Part shown: positions 1-8,463 of the stretch, piece by piece
Layout: every line of letters begins with the position of its first letter
Position numbering within the stretch: position 1 is the stretch's first letter
Origin: CAYNYM01 sp049366815
GTDB taxonomy: Bacteria > Desulfobacterota > DSM-4660 > Desulfatiglandales > HGW-15
Assembly (NCBI GenBank): GCA_049366815.1
Contig: JBMNCO010000110.1
Coordinates: forward strand, 1-24,581
DNA length: 24,581 nt
Reading direction: 5' to 3'
Made by a program: the position numbers and the translations under genes
Notes under the pieces: generated by a model
Database searches by the model: none
What the model was told of the DNA's origin: nothing
Seen by the model: only the letters and a program-made list of their open reading frames with translations

Positions 1-55
1 TTAACCGATGCCAGTCAAATAAAAACCTATGTTTTGTCAAGATCTGTATTCCCCG

Positions 56-2236
56 ATGAATCCTTTGATCAATGCGAGATTTTATCTTTACTGTGCCTTG
101 CTGCTCCTCCTGTCGACCGCCCTTGCGCAGAGGAGCTATGCCCAAAAACCCCTGACCTACACCGTGAAGGGAGGAGATACCCTGAGTGCGATCGCCTTGC
201 GGTATCAGGTTTCGGTCGACCAGTTACGAAAGTGGAACGGGCTTTCCGACGACAAGCTTACCAGGGGACAGCAATTGACGCTCTGGCCCCACGGCCGGCC
301 CGGGTGGTATGTGGTCAGGAGCGGGGAAAACCTTTCGGAAATCGGACTCCGATTTGATGTATCCATCGCCACTCTGCGCCGTTTGAACGGCATATCCGGC
401 GATCGAATCTACCCCGGGCAGCGGATCATGCTTCAGGACCTTCCCGTGAAGGCGGAGGTGTCTCAAACTTACAAGGTCAAGCACGGCGACACCCTCTGGA
501 AGGTTGCAGGGCTCTTCGGCCTCAGTGTCCCGGAATTGAAGGAACTGAACAATATCCGTGGGGACCGGATTTTTCCGGGAAAGCTCCTCGTTGTGGGGGC
601 AGCCGAGGAAGAGGCGGTGCCGGAGGCGGAACCGTTCGAATATGTCGTCAAAAAAGGAGAGACCCTTTCCGAAATCGCCCAAAGGCACAAGGTGAGTACC
701 GGTCTTATCCGCCAATTAAATTCCCTCACGGGGGACCGCATTAACCCGGGGGACAGATTGCAGCTCCAGCCTTCATCCCTGGAAGAGGCCGTGCACATTG
801 TGCGGCCCGGTGAGACCCTCTCCGCCATCGCCTTGAAATATCGGACCGCCGTGGCCGATTTGATGGAAATCAACGGCCTTGGCGGCACCAAAATACAGGT
901 CGGTCAAAAACTCCGCCTCAAGGCCGCCTCAGGTCAAACGCACATCGTTGAGCGGGGAGACGCCCTTTGGGAAATCGCCTCGGCCTATGGCGTGACAGTG
1001 GACGCAATAAAGGCGCTGAACGGCCTGACATCGGACCTGATATATCCCGGCCAGGAGTTGCAGCTCGGGGGGCAGGTCCTGGCCTACCAGGGGATATACA
1101 GGGTCAGGTCCGGTGACTATCTGGAGAAGATCGCCCGCCTGCACCAGATGAGTGTGGCGGAGATCAAGGATGTCAACAGCCTGAAGACCTCTGTGATCCA
1201 TCCCGGTGACAGGCTGAGGGTGCGCCCGCTGCTCGACAGGGGAAACGCACTGCAGCAAACGCGGCTGATCCCCTGGGAAGGCCTCCTGCCTTCCCCCAAG
1301 GGCATCGTGAAGATACATGCCCAAAATGGCCCTTACTACTTCAGGCGCCCTCAGGCCCGGAGCCAGCCACAGGCGGATTATTATGAAAGGCCGGATGGGA
1401 CGCCTCTCGGCAACTATCAACAGGCCCGGGCATTGTGGAGGGCCTTCGAGAGGGAGGTCTCCCGGCTTCCACGCATCAGCAACGCCTTGCTGGGCTGGCA
1501 TTTTGTTCTGGATCCGGGCCACGGAGGACTGGACCCGGGTGCCATAGTCCGTTCCCTGGACGGTGGCGGTCGCCCGGTCTATGTGGTGGAGGACGAATAC
1601 GTCTATGACGTGGCCTTGCGGGTCTTTGTCCTTCTGCGCCTGTTTGGGGCGGACGCCACCATGACACTGCTCAGCCCCAATCACCTGATCCGCCGCTCGG
1701 ACCCTGCCACCGAGACCTTTGTGAACGAAAAAAACGAGGTATACAACAGCTACGAACTCAATAAAAAAAACAAATGGCGGTGCTGGCCATGCGGCGGCAA
1801 CCTCCAACATCGTGTAAAGATTGCACAGGAGGCCTTCCGAGGTATTCCCAAAGACCGCCGGATCTTCCTGTCTTTTCATGCCGATATTGAGCCGACCTTT
1901 CCAGACGCAGCCATGGTGCTCTATTACAAGAGCAGGACACGGCAAGATTTGCGCTCCAAGAAATTCGCAGAGCACTTGCTGCCGGCTCTAGGGGCCGGGG
2001 CCCATGTCCGCGGCCGCAACCTGGGGGTGCTCCGGGACAACCCGGCCGGTGCGAGCGTGTTGATCGAAATTCGAAACCTGGCCCATATCGACCATGCCTG
2101 GGCCCTGCGGTTCGAGGAACTGCGTCAGCGGGATGCCGAAAAGGTCGTCAAGGGTCTGCTGGATTACGTGGGGCATCCGGTGCGCACTGCGATGGATGAA
2201 AATCGGTTGAACAGCTTGGCCCGGAGCCGTGATTGA
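56..2236 (+). CDS. Exported N-acetylmuramoyl-L-alanine amidase with seven LysM repeats
   Basis: This is a periplasmic cell-wall hydrolase expected to cut the amide bond between N-acetylmuramic acid and the stem peptide. Residue numbers count from an upstream in-frame ATG at base 29. I prefer the ATG at 56 (residue 10) because it puts a basic residue directly before the hydrophobic stretch of a signal peptide ending near SYA/QK; neither start has a clear ribosome-binding site. Seven LysM repeats lie at about 43-86, 93-135, 147-189, 204-246, 255-297, 304-346 and 356-398. An Amidase_3 domain follows at about 490-715. It shows DPGHGG (His498), acidic Glu521/Glu523, LSFHAD (His617) and VLIEIRN (Glu680), which match the family zinc ligands and catalytic Glu. 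An insertion at about 550-590 carries a CWPC motif. The gene converges on the lytic transglycosylase, with only 63 bp between the stop codons. The family call is very secure; the start is not. Confidence 0.93.
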   Translation: MNPLINARFYLYCALLLLLSTALAQRSYAQKPLTYTVKGGDTLSAIALRYQVSVDQLRKWNGLSDDKLTRGQQLTLWPHGRPGWYVVRSGENLSEIGLRFDVSIATLRRLNGISGDRIYPGQRIMLQDLPVKAEVSQTYKVKHGDTLWKVAGLFGLSVPELKELNNIRGDRIFPGKLLVVGAAEEEAVPEAEPFEYVVKKGETLSEIAQRHKVSTGLIRQLNSLTGDRINPGDRLQLQPSSLEEAVHIVRPGETLSAIALKYRTAVADLMEINGLGGTKIQVGQKLRLKAASGQTHIVERGDALWEIASAYGVTVDAIKALNGLTSDLIYPGQELQLGGQVLAYQGIYRVRSGDYLEKIARLHQMSVAEIKDVNSLKTSVIHPGDRLRVRPLLDRGNALQQTRLIPWEGLLPSPKGIVKIHAQNGPYYFRRPQARSQPQADYYERPDGTPLGNYQQARALWRAFEREVSRLPRISNALLGWHFVLDPGHGGLDPGAIVRSLDGGGRPVYVVEDEYVYDVALRVFVLLRLFGADATMTLLSPNHLIRRSDPATETFVNEKNEVYNSYELNKKNKWRCWPCGGNLQHRVKIAQEAFRGIPKDRRIFLSFHADIEPTFPDAAMVLYYKSRTRQDLRSKKFAEHLLPALGAGAHVRGRNLGVLRDNPAGASVLIEIRNLAHIDHAWALRFEELRQRDAEKVVKGLLDYVGHPVRTAMDENRLNSLARSRD

Positions 2237-2255
2237 ATGGAAAGGGCGGATCAGG

Positions 2256-2276
2256 CGACCCGGGAGGACCGGGGCG
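2256..2276. other. GC-rich hairpin between convergent hydrolase genes
   Basis: The arms CGACCCGG and CCGGGGCG flank a five-base loop and pair in seven of eight positions, with one A-G mismatch. The hairpin sits in the 63-bp gap between the stops of the amidase and the transglycosylase. No T-run follows on either strand, so it is not a classical intrinsic terminator. It could still slow polymerase or protect 3' ends. Confidence 0.35.
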
Positions 2277-2299
2277 GAAAACCATTGGGAATCATGACC

Positions 2300-3457
2300 C
2301 TAACGCTCCTCGTCTTCCGGAACCGGCGGAGATATGATGAGTCTATCCCCAGGATGAATGGGCCGACCGGGATCCAGCCGGTTCTGAATGATCAGAAGCG
2401 GCAGAGGGATTTCATATCTCTCGGCGATGGCGGTAAGATTGTCGCCCTTTTGAACAACATAAACCTGCCTCTCCTTGGCCTCACCATACGACCTCTCAAG
2501 TCTTCCAAGATGGGCATGAAAATCCCTCGCCCTCCCCTCGGGTATCAGGATGTCGTAATCTCCCGGGGCCAGGAAGTAGCCTCGGATTTCAGGGTTCAGG
2601 TCCTTGATGACCTTGAAGTCGGTCTTCGCCGCCTCGGCGACCAGCCGGACGGGAAGCTCTTGAAGACATGCCACCTTCACCCTTTCACCGGACAGCCCGG
2701 GATAGTAATCCCCTTCCCCTATTTTCAGGCCGTACCTTTCAGGGTCGGAAAAGATGAGTTTGACCGAAAGGATCCGAAATACGTACCTCTGGGTCTCTAA
2801 AGGAAGGTATAGGCGGTAATAGTCCTGGACACCCTGGAGAAGAATTTCCGCCTTGAGCCCGTGTTCGCCCATATTGAATGCGGCGGCGGCCAGGGTCCAT
2901 GAGTTGAAAATACCGTGGAGCTCCTGAAAATACCTGATCGCGGCCCCGGTAGATGCATGGATATTGCGTCTTTCGTCGATCCGCTCATCGATTCGAAGCC
3001 CATACCTTCTGCCTGTTTCCGCCATAAACTGCCAGTACCCTACGGCGCCCTTTGGAGATCCCACATGGGGCTGCAGTGCACTTTCTGCGACCGCGACATA
3101 CTTCAAATCCTCCGGCATCCCGTTTTTCTTCAGCAGTTTTTCAATGATGGGCAGGTAACGGCGGGAACGCTTCAGCCAGAGGATGATTTGGGGCCGGTTC
3201 CAGAGTGAAAGAAGCATTTCCCTTTCAAGTCTCTCCTTCACCTCCCGGCTCTTTAGGGGGACGGGTTCATCAAATAAACTCAGCGGTTCCCTGATGTTCA
3301 GTGCTGAAACCAGAGAAGGAAACAGCGCAGGCTCAAGCACCTCCCCGTAAACAGGCGGACAAAAAAATATGAACGCGCAAATGGAGACAAACAGGCCCCA
3401 CCCGATGGATTCCTTCCCTCCTGACCCGGCGCGACTTTTGACATGGTTTCCGTTCAT
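2300..3457 (-). CDS. MltD-like membrane-bound lytic murein transglycosylase with C-terminal LysM
   Basis: This enzyme cleaves the beta-1,4 MurNAc-GlcNAc bond of peptidoglycan, forming 1,6-anhydro-MurNAc, in the periplasm. The 385-residue product has a signal peptide at about 1-38 (hydrophobic stretch ending in VYG/EV). An SLT domain of family 1 spans about 112-225: the catalytic Glu125 lies in VAVAESAL, followed by the GAVGYWQFM signature and AAAFNMGE. A single LysM lies at about 333-376. There is no lipobox cysteine, unlike E. coli MltD, and there is one LysM instead of two. The start at 3457 is supported by an AAGGA six bases upstream. A TATAAA hexamer lies about 65 bases upstream of the start, but I see no matching -35 box. 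The neighbour is another LysM hydrolase in convergent orientation, which fits a cell-wall remodelling pair. Specific MltD equivalence is an inference. Confidence 0.92.
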   Translation of the reverse strand: MNGNHVKSRAGSGGKESIGWGLFVSICAFIFFCPPVYGEVLEPALFPSLVSALNIREPLSLFDEPVPLKSREVKERLEREMLLSLWNRPQIILWLKRSRRYLPIIEKLLKKNGMPEDLKYVAVAESALQPHVGSPKGAVGYWQFMAETGRRYGLRIDERIDERRNIHASTGAAIRYFQELHGIFNSWTLAAAAFNMGEHGLKAEILLQGVQDYYRLYLPLETQRYVFRILSVKLIFSDPERYGLKIGEGDYYPGLSGERVKVACLQELPVRLVAEAAKTDFKVIKDLNPEIRGYFLAPGDYDILIPEGRARDFHAHLGRLERSYGEAKERQVYVVQKGDNLTAIAERYEIPLPLLIIQNRLDPGRPIHPGDRLIISPPVPEDEER

Positions 3458-3709
3458 ATAGATCCTTCGCCGGCCGGGGGCGTCATCGGTGTGGCGTTTT
3501 GACCGCGTCCTCTTTTTATAGACTCACAATGGTTCGGTGATTTCTCATTTACAAAAGAGATTGGATAAGATCCGGGAGGATTTCAAAAAGAGAATTCGGT
3601 GCGGCGGCCTTTAGACTGCGGTGCCCACGCCCTCCGAACACCACGGGAAGCATAACCCTGCCTCATCGAAGATAACCGTGAACCTGACCTCTACGCTTCG
3701 ATCAATTCG
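3458..3709. other. Intergenic region between transglycosylase and UspA gene
   Basis: This 252-bp stretch holds no credible ORF. Reading on the minus strand it should carry the promoter for the transglycosylase; only a TATAAA-like hexamer is visible, without a good -35. It also contains the 3' flank of the downstream end of the UspA gene. I see no strong terminator hairpin with a T-run in it. Confidence 0.4.
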
Positions 3710-4651
3710 TCACAGAAGCCAGACCCCACAGTCTTCAGCCTCGGCAATGGTTCGCCGTGCCATGGACCCGATGGGGAACTCCCTGGCGGCGGTAAACCCC
3801 TTTCGCCCAAGGACCAAGGTTCCGCATTTTTCTTCCTTGAGTTTTGAAAGGATTGCCTGTGACACAGTTTTGGGACGGCCAGATTGATCGTACTGGAACT
3901 CATACTTCAGTGCTTTGGAGTCTATCCCCTCTTCCAGAACGGCCTCCGTGGCCTTCCTGGAGATTTGAGTCATTCTCAATCTCTCCATCTCTACAGCCTC
4001 TTGCTCGCTGTCCTTCATCTGCTCTCTCTCTTCAGGGCTGAGGCATTCCGTGAAGGGAGCGCAATAATGATAAAAAAACATGTGAACCGATGAAAGCCCA
4101 TGAAGCATCCTACCAACATAGCGGGCGATTTCAACGGCCCGAGGGGTCTCATCCATGGCTATGAGCACTCTTCGACTGTTGGTCCCCTTTCCATCCAAAA
4201 GCCACAGAGGGTGGTTTTCGGAGATCTCAATGAGTTTTCGGGTAATAGTGCCCAGGAAAATGTCGTCGATCCAACCGACCCCCTTCTTGCCGACAATGCA
4301 TGCATCGAAATCCCCGGCATCCAGTTCGCGGACTATATCCCGCGCTACTCCCACGCCCTGTTGGACGTACCTGGTCTTGATGTGGCTTTTCTTGAAGCCT
4401 GCATCCAGAAAGGTCTTGGTTGCCTCTTTGAAATATCCTTTGGCCTCCTCGCTTCTCCTCTTTTTCCAGGCTGCAAACTGCTTGTGAACCGCCGAGCCGT
4501 GACCCGGTTCACGGAACAGAGGAGGAATGGCGGGGGAAATGTTCACGACCGTCACCTCCACATCGGATGCCCCTTTATAAAGCTTGGCAATGTAGTGCGC
4601 CGCACGCATCGCATCCCTGGACCCGTCAGTAGCCAGCAAGATTTTTCGCAT
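3710..4651 (-). CDS. Universal stress protein, tandem UspA domains (first of two)
   Basis: This is a cytoplasmic 313-residue protein made of two fused Usp domains, at about 1-155 and 158-313. Each starts with the usual strand and Asp (LLATDG and VLIAMDE). Each also contains the ATP-binding signature G-x2-G-x9-G-(S/T): residues 121-135 (GKKG...GT) and 282-296 (GRKG...GS). Both halves therefore look competent to bind nucleotide. Family knowledge says such proteins support survival under starvation, oxidative or osmotic stress, but the molecular target is unknown. The start is secure: GGAGGAG sits seven bases before the ATG. A TTGACA hexamer lies upstream at 4699-4704 on the coding strand, without a good -10. 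The gene follows a second tandem Usp and a Kef-type antiporter on the same strand, so a role in ion or redox stress is plausible. Confidence 0.9.
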   Translation of the reverse strand: MRKILLATDGSRDAMRAAHYIAKLYKGASDVEVTVVNISPAIPPLFREPGHGSAVHKQFAAWKKRRSEEAKGYFKEATKTFLDAGFKKSHIKTRYVQQGVGVARDIVRELDAGDFDACIVGKKGVGWIDDIFLGTITRKLIEISENHPLWLLDGKGTNSRRVLIAMDETPRAVEIARYVGRMLHGLSSVHMFFYHYCAPFTECLSPEEREQMKDSEQEAVEMERLRMTQISRKATEAVLEEGIDSKALKYEFQYDQSGRPKTVSQAILSKLKEEKCGTLVLGRKGFTAAREFPIGSMARRTIAEAEDCGVWLL

Positions 4652-4892
4652 CGATCTGCTCCTCCATTTTTATTTCTTTTCTCATCTTTATCAGAAATTG
4701 TCAAGCCAAAGTGATTTGTCCACGGCAGTCACCGCTGCCCATGGATATGTCATGAGCACACCTCTTAAAAATGCTTCTCAACACCTTCCCGTTCCGGGAT
4801 GAAAACATTGACCCTCTGTTGTCAAGGTTCCCATATCGAGGCACTAAGCCTTCGAAAAATCCCCGATACTGATGTCGTCGGCCTGACACCGC
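4652..4892. other. Spacer between two UspA genes with a TTGAC/GTCAA dyad
   Basis: This 241-bp region probably carries the promoter of the downstream Usp gene. It contains a TTGAC...GTCAA inverted repeat at 4808-4812 and 4821-4825, with eight bases between the arms, and a TTGACA on the minus strand at 4699-4704. Neither has a matching -10 box. A 62-codon reading frame on the minus strand fills part of it but has no ribosome-binding site or recognisable protein features. Confidence 0.35.
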
Positions 4893-5825
4893 TCATGCGC
4901 GAAGCTTCACGGGCGTTATAAATTCAGGAGGCTTGACGGCAAGCACTGAACAGGATAGCTGATCAAGAATACTCTCGGCGGTATTGCCGATGATGAGTCC
5001 CGAAATGCCTGTGCGGGCAACCGTGCCCATGACGACAAGATCAGCGCCTAACTCCCCGGCCAATTGCCCGATCATCTTTTTGGCCGGTCCCTTGGGCAGG
5101 CGGAAGCTGAGGGAGAGTTGATTAAAGGCATCAGGACCGATCCACTCCCGTAGGGCCTCACCCAACATGTACAATCCATTTTTATGAAGCGCATGCTCTT
5201 TTTCGATGTGGGTGGCGATGCCTTCATCCGTAGCGCCGCTCCTTGACAGCATAGCTGTCTCGGCAAAGGCTTCCCAGGCATGGACAAGATGCAGGGGAGC
5301 TGATTCGGACAGGGCAAGTGAACCGGCCAGCTCAAGAATCTCGCGGTTGAGGTCTTGTTCTGAGTTTAAAGGGTTCAGGGGATCGAAATCCACAGCCGCC
5401 AGAATGGCTTTGTACTTGGGCTTTTCGGGAGGGTTCGTAAGCCATACCGGGCACGGGCATTTGCGCAGCAAATGCATATCGTCGCTGCCGAAAAGTCTTT
5501 TCATGAAACCCGGATTCTCTGCGGCCTTGATCACCAAGTCATGCCCATTGCGCAACACGGCACGAATGACCTCGAGGAAAGTCGTCCCCATCAGCACATC
5601 ACTTTGAATTTCAATACGATTCCGGTAGGGCCCGATCAGAGATTCCAAGGCTTGGGCGTGCACGGCCACGGTGCTCTCTAGGTAAGCATCCGCAACAGGG
5701 GGGATGACGGCAATGACCCTCAGCCGTGCGTGGTTTTTTTCCGCGAGGGAGACTGCACGTGCGACGGTCGAGTCCTGATCGACAGTGGGCTCGCTGACGC
5801 AGAGAATGTTCTTGAATCGTTTCAT
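4893..5825 (-). CDS. Universal stress protein, tandem UspA domains, UspE-like (second of two)
   Basis: This is a 310-residue cytoplasmic protein with two Usp domains, about 1-130 and 137-300. The N-terminal half opens with KNILCVSEP and has lost the canonical G-x2-G-x9-G-S loop; that region reads KAAENPGFMKRLFGSDD. The C-terminal half keeps a family-typical end (VVMGTVARTGISGLIIGNT at about 264-282), followed by the usual C-P-V/A-V-K strand (SCSVLAVKPP). This resembles E. coli UspE in architecture. Only the second half retains a near-normal loop, and it departs from the strict ATP motif, so nucleotide binding is uncertain. AGGTGA about seven bases before the ATG supports the start. The gene lies 98 bp downstream of the Kef-type antiporter on the same strand and may be co-transcribed with it. 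Confidence 0.9.
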   Translation of the reverse strand: MKRFKNILCVSEPTVDQDSTVARAVSLAEKNHARLRVIAVIPPVADAYLESTVAVHAQALESLIGPYRNRIEIQSDVLMGTTFLEVIRAVLRNGHDLVIKAAENPGFMKRLFGSDDMHLLRKCPCPVWLTNPPEKPKYKAILAAVDFDPLNPLNSEQDLNREILELAGSLALSESAPLHLVHAWEAFAETAMLSRSGATDEGIATHIEKEHALHKNGLYMLGEALREWIGPDAFNQLSLSFRLPKGPAKKMIGQLAGELGADLVVMGTVARTGISGLIIGNTAESILDQLSCSVLAVKPPEFITPVKLRA

Positions 5826-5923
5826 GTGTCACCTCACCTCGTCCCCGGTGCACACATACCAAAGCGCGGTATCTATTCGGGCCGTTGTACAGGGTCCGTT
5901 TCCGGGTTTTCTTTCAATTACCG

Positions 5924-8077
5924 CTATAGTGGCGCCTGGTCTTTCAAGGCCTTGATTGCCGGGGCCTTCCCGATAACGATGATGCAATCGCCTGCCAGCA
6001 ACCGCTCTGTGGGATTAATCGTCGTGATCTGTTCCCGGCCTCTGCGGATCCCAACCAGGGTGGCGCCATAATTCTGCCGGAAACGGAGATCCGCCAAGGA
6101 GCGGCCGGAAATCTTCGAACCGACGGACACACTGATCTCCGCGATTTCAAAGGAGTCGGTATCTTCCGCATGCCTCTGCATATCGAATTGATTGAGCATC
6201 TCTTCGGCCTCTTTCAGTCCGGCCGGAGGCCCCGTGAGCAGCAGGATGTCGGCGGGGAAAATCCTGAAATCGGGTTTGGGCTCATAAAAGACACGGCCGC
6301 CCCGGCTGACGGCCAGAATTGCAATCCCCGAGGCCGATAAGGGAAGATCCGATATGGCCTGCCCGGCCACAGCGGCACCTGAACGGATGCGCACCTCAAG
6401 GAATGAGATGGGCCAGTCAATATCTTTCGGAAGAAAATCTATCGCGTAAGCGAGCGTGTCGGCCGCCTGCTCCGCAGCGTCTCTAAAGGGGCGAAAAACC
6501 AGGCTGGCCCCTGCCTTCTCATACCTGCGGGCTTCTTCTTCGCCCGTGGCCGTCAAGGCCACCTTGCCGTCATACCTCATTGTGTTGAGATTATGGACAA
6601 GGGCCAGGTTCATATCTTCTGAACGGACGGTGCTGATCACCCACCGTGCCTTGTTCAAACGCAAGTGCTCATGCATATCCGGGTCGGCCATGTCCCCATA
6701 GAGCACGGGCAGACCGCGTTTTCGCCATCTGCCCAGAGCCATGGGATCGAAGTCAACGCCCAGTACGGTCTTATTGCGCCGCAGGAGATATTCCATCAGT
6801 CCGCTTCCATAGTTGCCCAAACCCACCAGAATCACGTCGACCGGATCTGTTTCCTTGCGGGTGTCTATTTCCGCTTCCCGGTAGGGATTGGACCTTTCAA
6901 ACAGCCTCAACGGACCGGACAGGACACGGTAAAGCCCACCTGAGTACAGGATCATGTATGTGGAGATGAATATGGTGACAACCCCAACGAGGGTAATCAG
7001 CCCCACGGTTTCATTCGTGATGTGCCCGATGCTCAAACCCAGAGCGGCCACGATAAGAGAGAACTCACTGATCTGGGCCACCGTGAGCCCGGCGAGAAAG
7101 CCCGTGCGACGTCTATAACCCATCAAGCCCATGATAACCAAGACAATCAACGGATTGCCGATGAGCACAAACAGGGAGAAGACAAGCGATGCACCCACCT
7201 GCGAGCCCACCGCAGACCAATCCAGCCTTGCCCCGAGGTCGATAAAGAAGAACAGGAGAAGGAAATCCCTGAGACTTGTGAGGCGCGACCCGATCGAATC
7301 GCGATAGGGCGTGGAAGCCAGTGAAACCCCGGCCAGGAACGCTCCCACCTCCTTGCTGAAGCCGAACACTTCACTGCCTGCGCCGAGAAAGACCGCCCAT
7401 GTGACGGCGAAGAGCGTCATCAGTTCCAGGGAGTGTGCGAGGCGCCTGATCAGGTAGGGAATGACGTATATCATCATCAGTGCAACAATGCCGAACAACC
7501 CCAGGCCCTTTGCAACGATGATCAGGGCCGAGATATAAGCAGGTCCATTCTCGGTCACGGATGATCCAAAGGTGGTCAGGCCGATCAGGGCCAGAATAGC
7601 GGCGATATCCTGAACGATCAAAAAGCCGATAGCGATCTGGCCGTGGAGAGAATCGATCTCCCTTTTGTCGGACAGGAGCTTGACGATAATGATCGTGCTT
7701 GAAAACGTGAGGGCCACCGATACGTAAGCGGCGCTCAGATAGGCCATGTCCAGGGCCAGGGCGATCACAAACCCGATGAGCGACGTAAAAATGATCTGCC
7801 CCAGGCCTGTGGCCAAAGCCACCGGGCCCGTGGTTCGGATCAGATTCAGGTCGAGTTTGAGACCCACGATGAAAAGCAGAAGGGCAATGCCGATCTGTGC
7901 CAATAGTTCGATCTGCTCATAGCTCTGTATGATTCCCAGGACTGAAGGGCCGGCCAGAATCCCCGTTGCGAGGAACATGATGATCAGGGGTTGGCGCATC
8001 TTCTGCCCGATGATCCCGGTCAGCGTCGCAAGGCCCAAAAGGGCGGAAATTTCCACAAATGCATTTATTCCCGTCAT
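5924..8077 (-). CDS. Kef-type CPA2 monovalent cation:proton antiporter with RCK domains
   Basis: This inner-membrane protein is expected to exchange K+ (or Na+) for H+. The 717-residue product has a Na_H_Exchanger domain with about twelve hydrophobic helices at 6-385. It includes the QD pair at 156-157 (LIVQDIAAI), typical of Kef-like members, and TSLRDFLLLFFFIDLGARLD-type sequence at 267-286. A cytosolic RCK_N/TrkA-N domain follows at about 413-530, with a GLGNYGSG nucleotide loop and the acidic end of strand 2 (GVDFD). Two TrkA_C (RCK_C) domains follow at about 558-630 and 643-715; E. coli KefC has none, so this resembles the KefB/YbaL-like bacterial group with added RCK_C units. The start ATG at 8077 has only a weak GAGAG upstream. 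A perfect -35 hexamer TTGACA (minus strand, 8123-8128) lacks a good -10. It is divergent from a K+ channel gene and upstream of the UspE-like gene. Confidence 0.92.
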   Translation of the reverse strand: MTGINAFVEISALLGLATLTGIIGQKMRQPLIIMFLATGILAGPSVLGIIQSYEQIELLAQIGIALLLFIVGLKLDLNLIRTTGPVALATGLGQIIFTSLIGFVIALALDMAYLSAAYVSVALTFSSTIIIVKLLSDKREIDSLHGQIAIGFLIVQDIAAILALIGLTTFGSSVTENGPAYISALIIVAKGLGLFGIVALMMIYVIPYLIRRLAHSLELMTLFAVTWAVFLGAGSEVFGFSKEVGAFLAGVSLASTPYRDSIGSRLTSLRDFLLLFFFIDLGARLDWSAVGSQVGASLVFSLFVLIGNPLIVLVIMGLMGYRRRTGFLAGLTVAQISEFSLIVAALGLSIGHITNETVGLITLVGVVTIFISTYMILYSGGLYRVLSGPLRLFERSNPYREAEIDTRKETDPVDVILVGLGNYGSGLMEYLLRRNKTVLGVDFDPMALGRWRKRGLPVLYGDMADPDMHEHLRLNKARWVISTVRSEDMNLALVHNLNTMRYDGKVALTATGEEEARRYEKAGASLVFRPFRDAAEQAADTLAYAIDFLPKDIDWPISFLEVRIRSGAAVAGQAISDLPLSASGIAILAVSRGGRVFYEPKPDFRIFPADILLLTGPPAGLKEAEEMLNQFDMQRHAEDTDSFEIAEISVSVGSKISGRSLADLRFRQNYGATLVGIRRGREQITTINPTERLLAGDCIIVIGKAPAIKALKDQAPL

Positions 8078-8184
8078 TAAATGTATCTCTCAGGTTGTAA
8101 AGGAACAGAACGTCGCAATGGCTGTCAAAACTTGCCTGTGATCTAAAAAAATGGTAACACTTTAGCCCTTTGAAAAATTCGAAG

Positions 8185-8200
8185 GGAAATCATGATTTCC
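8185..8200. repeat. Perfect 16-bp palindrome, candidate operator
   Basis: GGAAATCATGATTTCC reads the same on both strands. It sits between the inverted arms TTTAGCCC and GGGCTAAA in the divergent antiporter/channel spacer. This position and symmetry are what a dimeric transcription factor site would show. No known regulator consensus is assigned. Confidence 0.5.
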
Positions 8201-8259
8201 ACACAGTTATTGGAAGGGGCTAAATTCATACAAAGAATGATTATATGGTCTGACACTTA

Positions 8260-8329
8260 TCAGATCAATATGAAAAGTCAGATGCACATATTGTTGCATT
8301 CAGATACCATGAAAGCCGCCATGATCTGA
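8260..8329. repeat. Three direct TCAGAT repeats plus one inverted copy
   Basis: TCAGAT occurs at 8260-8265, 8278-8283 and 8300-8305, that is 18 and 22 bases apart, close to two helical turns. Each copy is followed by a similar A/T-rich tail containing ATG or ATAT. An inverted copy ATCTGA ends the series at 8324-8329. The arrangement resembles phased operator half-sites. Confidence 0.45.
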
Positions 8330-8463
8330 ATACTGGAAATCATTGACGCCCAAGGCAAGCCGATTTTCCGGCCCCAGTCCGGAAAGGCCGTTGGCGATGA
8401 AAAGCGGGCATCTTTACATCGAGGTTCACTTCTGGACAAAGGAGCTTTTTAGGAGATAAGCCT

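Larger units (their letters stand above)
8078..8463. promoter_or_regulatory. Divergent promoter region between antiporter and K+ channel, rich in dyads
   Basis: This 386-bp non-coding region separates two divergent RCK-controlled K+ transport genes, so both promoters should lie here. I see no full sigma-70 promoter with good boxes and spacing. Visible structure includes the outer arms TTTAGCCC (8161-8168) and GGGCTAAA (8217-8224). Inside them is a perfect 16-bp palindrome (8185-8200). There are also three direct TCAGAT copies, an inverted ATCTGA, a TCTGAC/GTCAGA pair (8249-8254, 8277-8282) and an ATGCA/TGCAT dyad (8282-8299). The cluster looks like binding sites for one or more regulators. 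The ribosome-binding site of the channel gene (AGGAG, ending about seven bases before the GTG) lies at the right edge. Confidence 0.55.

Noticed and set aside
929..1975. 348-codon minus-strand frame inside the amidase gene
   Set aside because: It is a shadow of the LysM/amidase coding frame, which has all the family motifs.
4701..4889. 62-codon minus-strand frame between the two Usp genes
   Set aside because: No ribosome-binding site and no recognisable features; it fills a likely promoter region.
7929..8141. 70-codon plus-strand frame at the start of the antiporter gene
   Set aside because: It overlaps the antiporter start antisense and has no ribosome-binding site.
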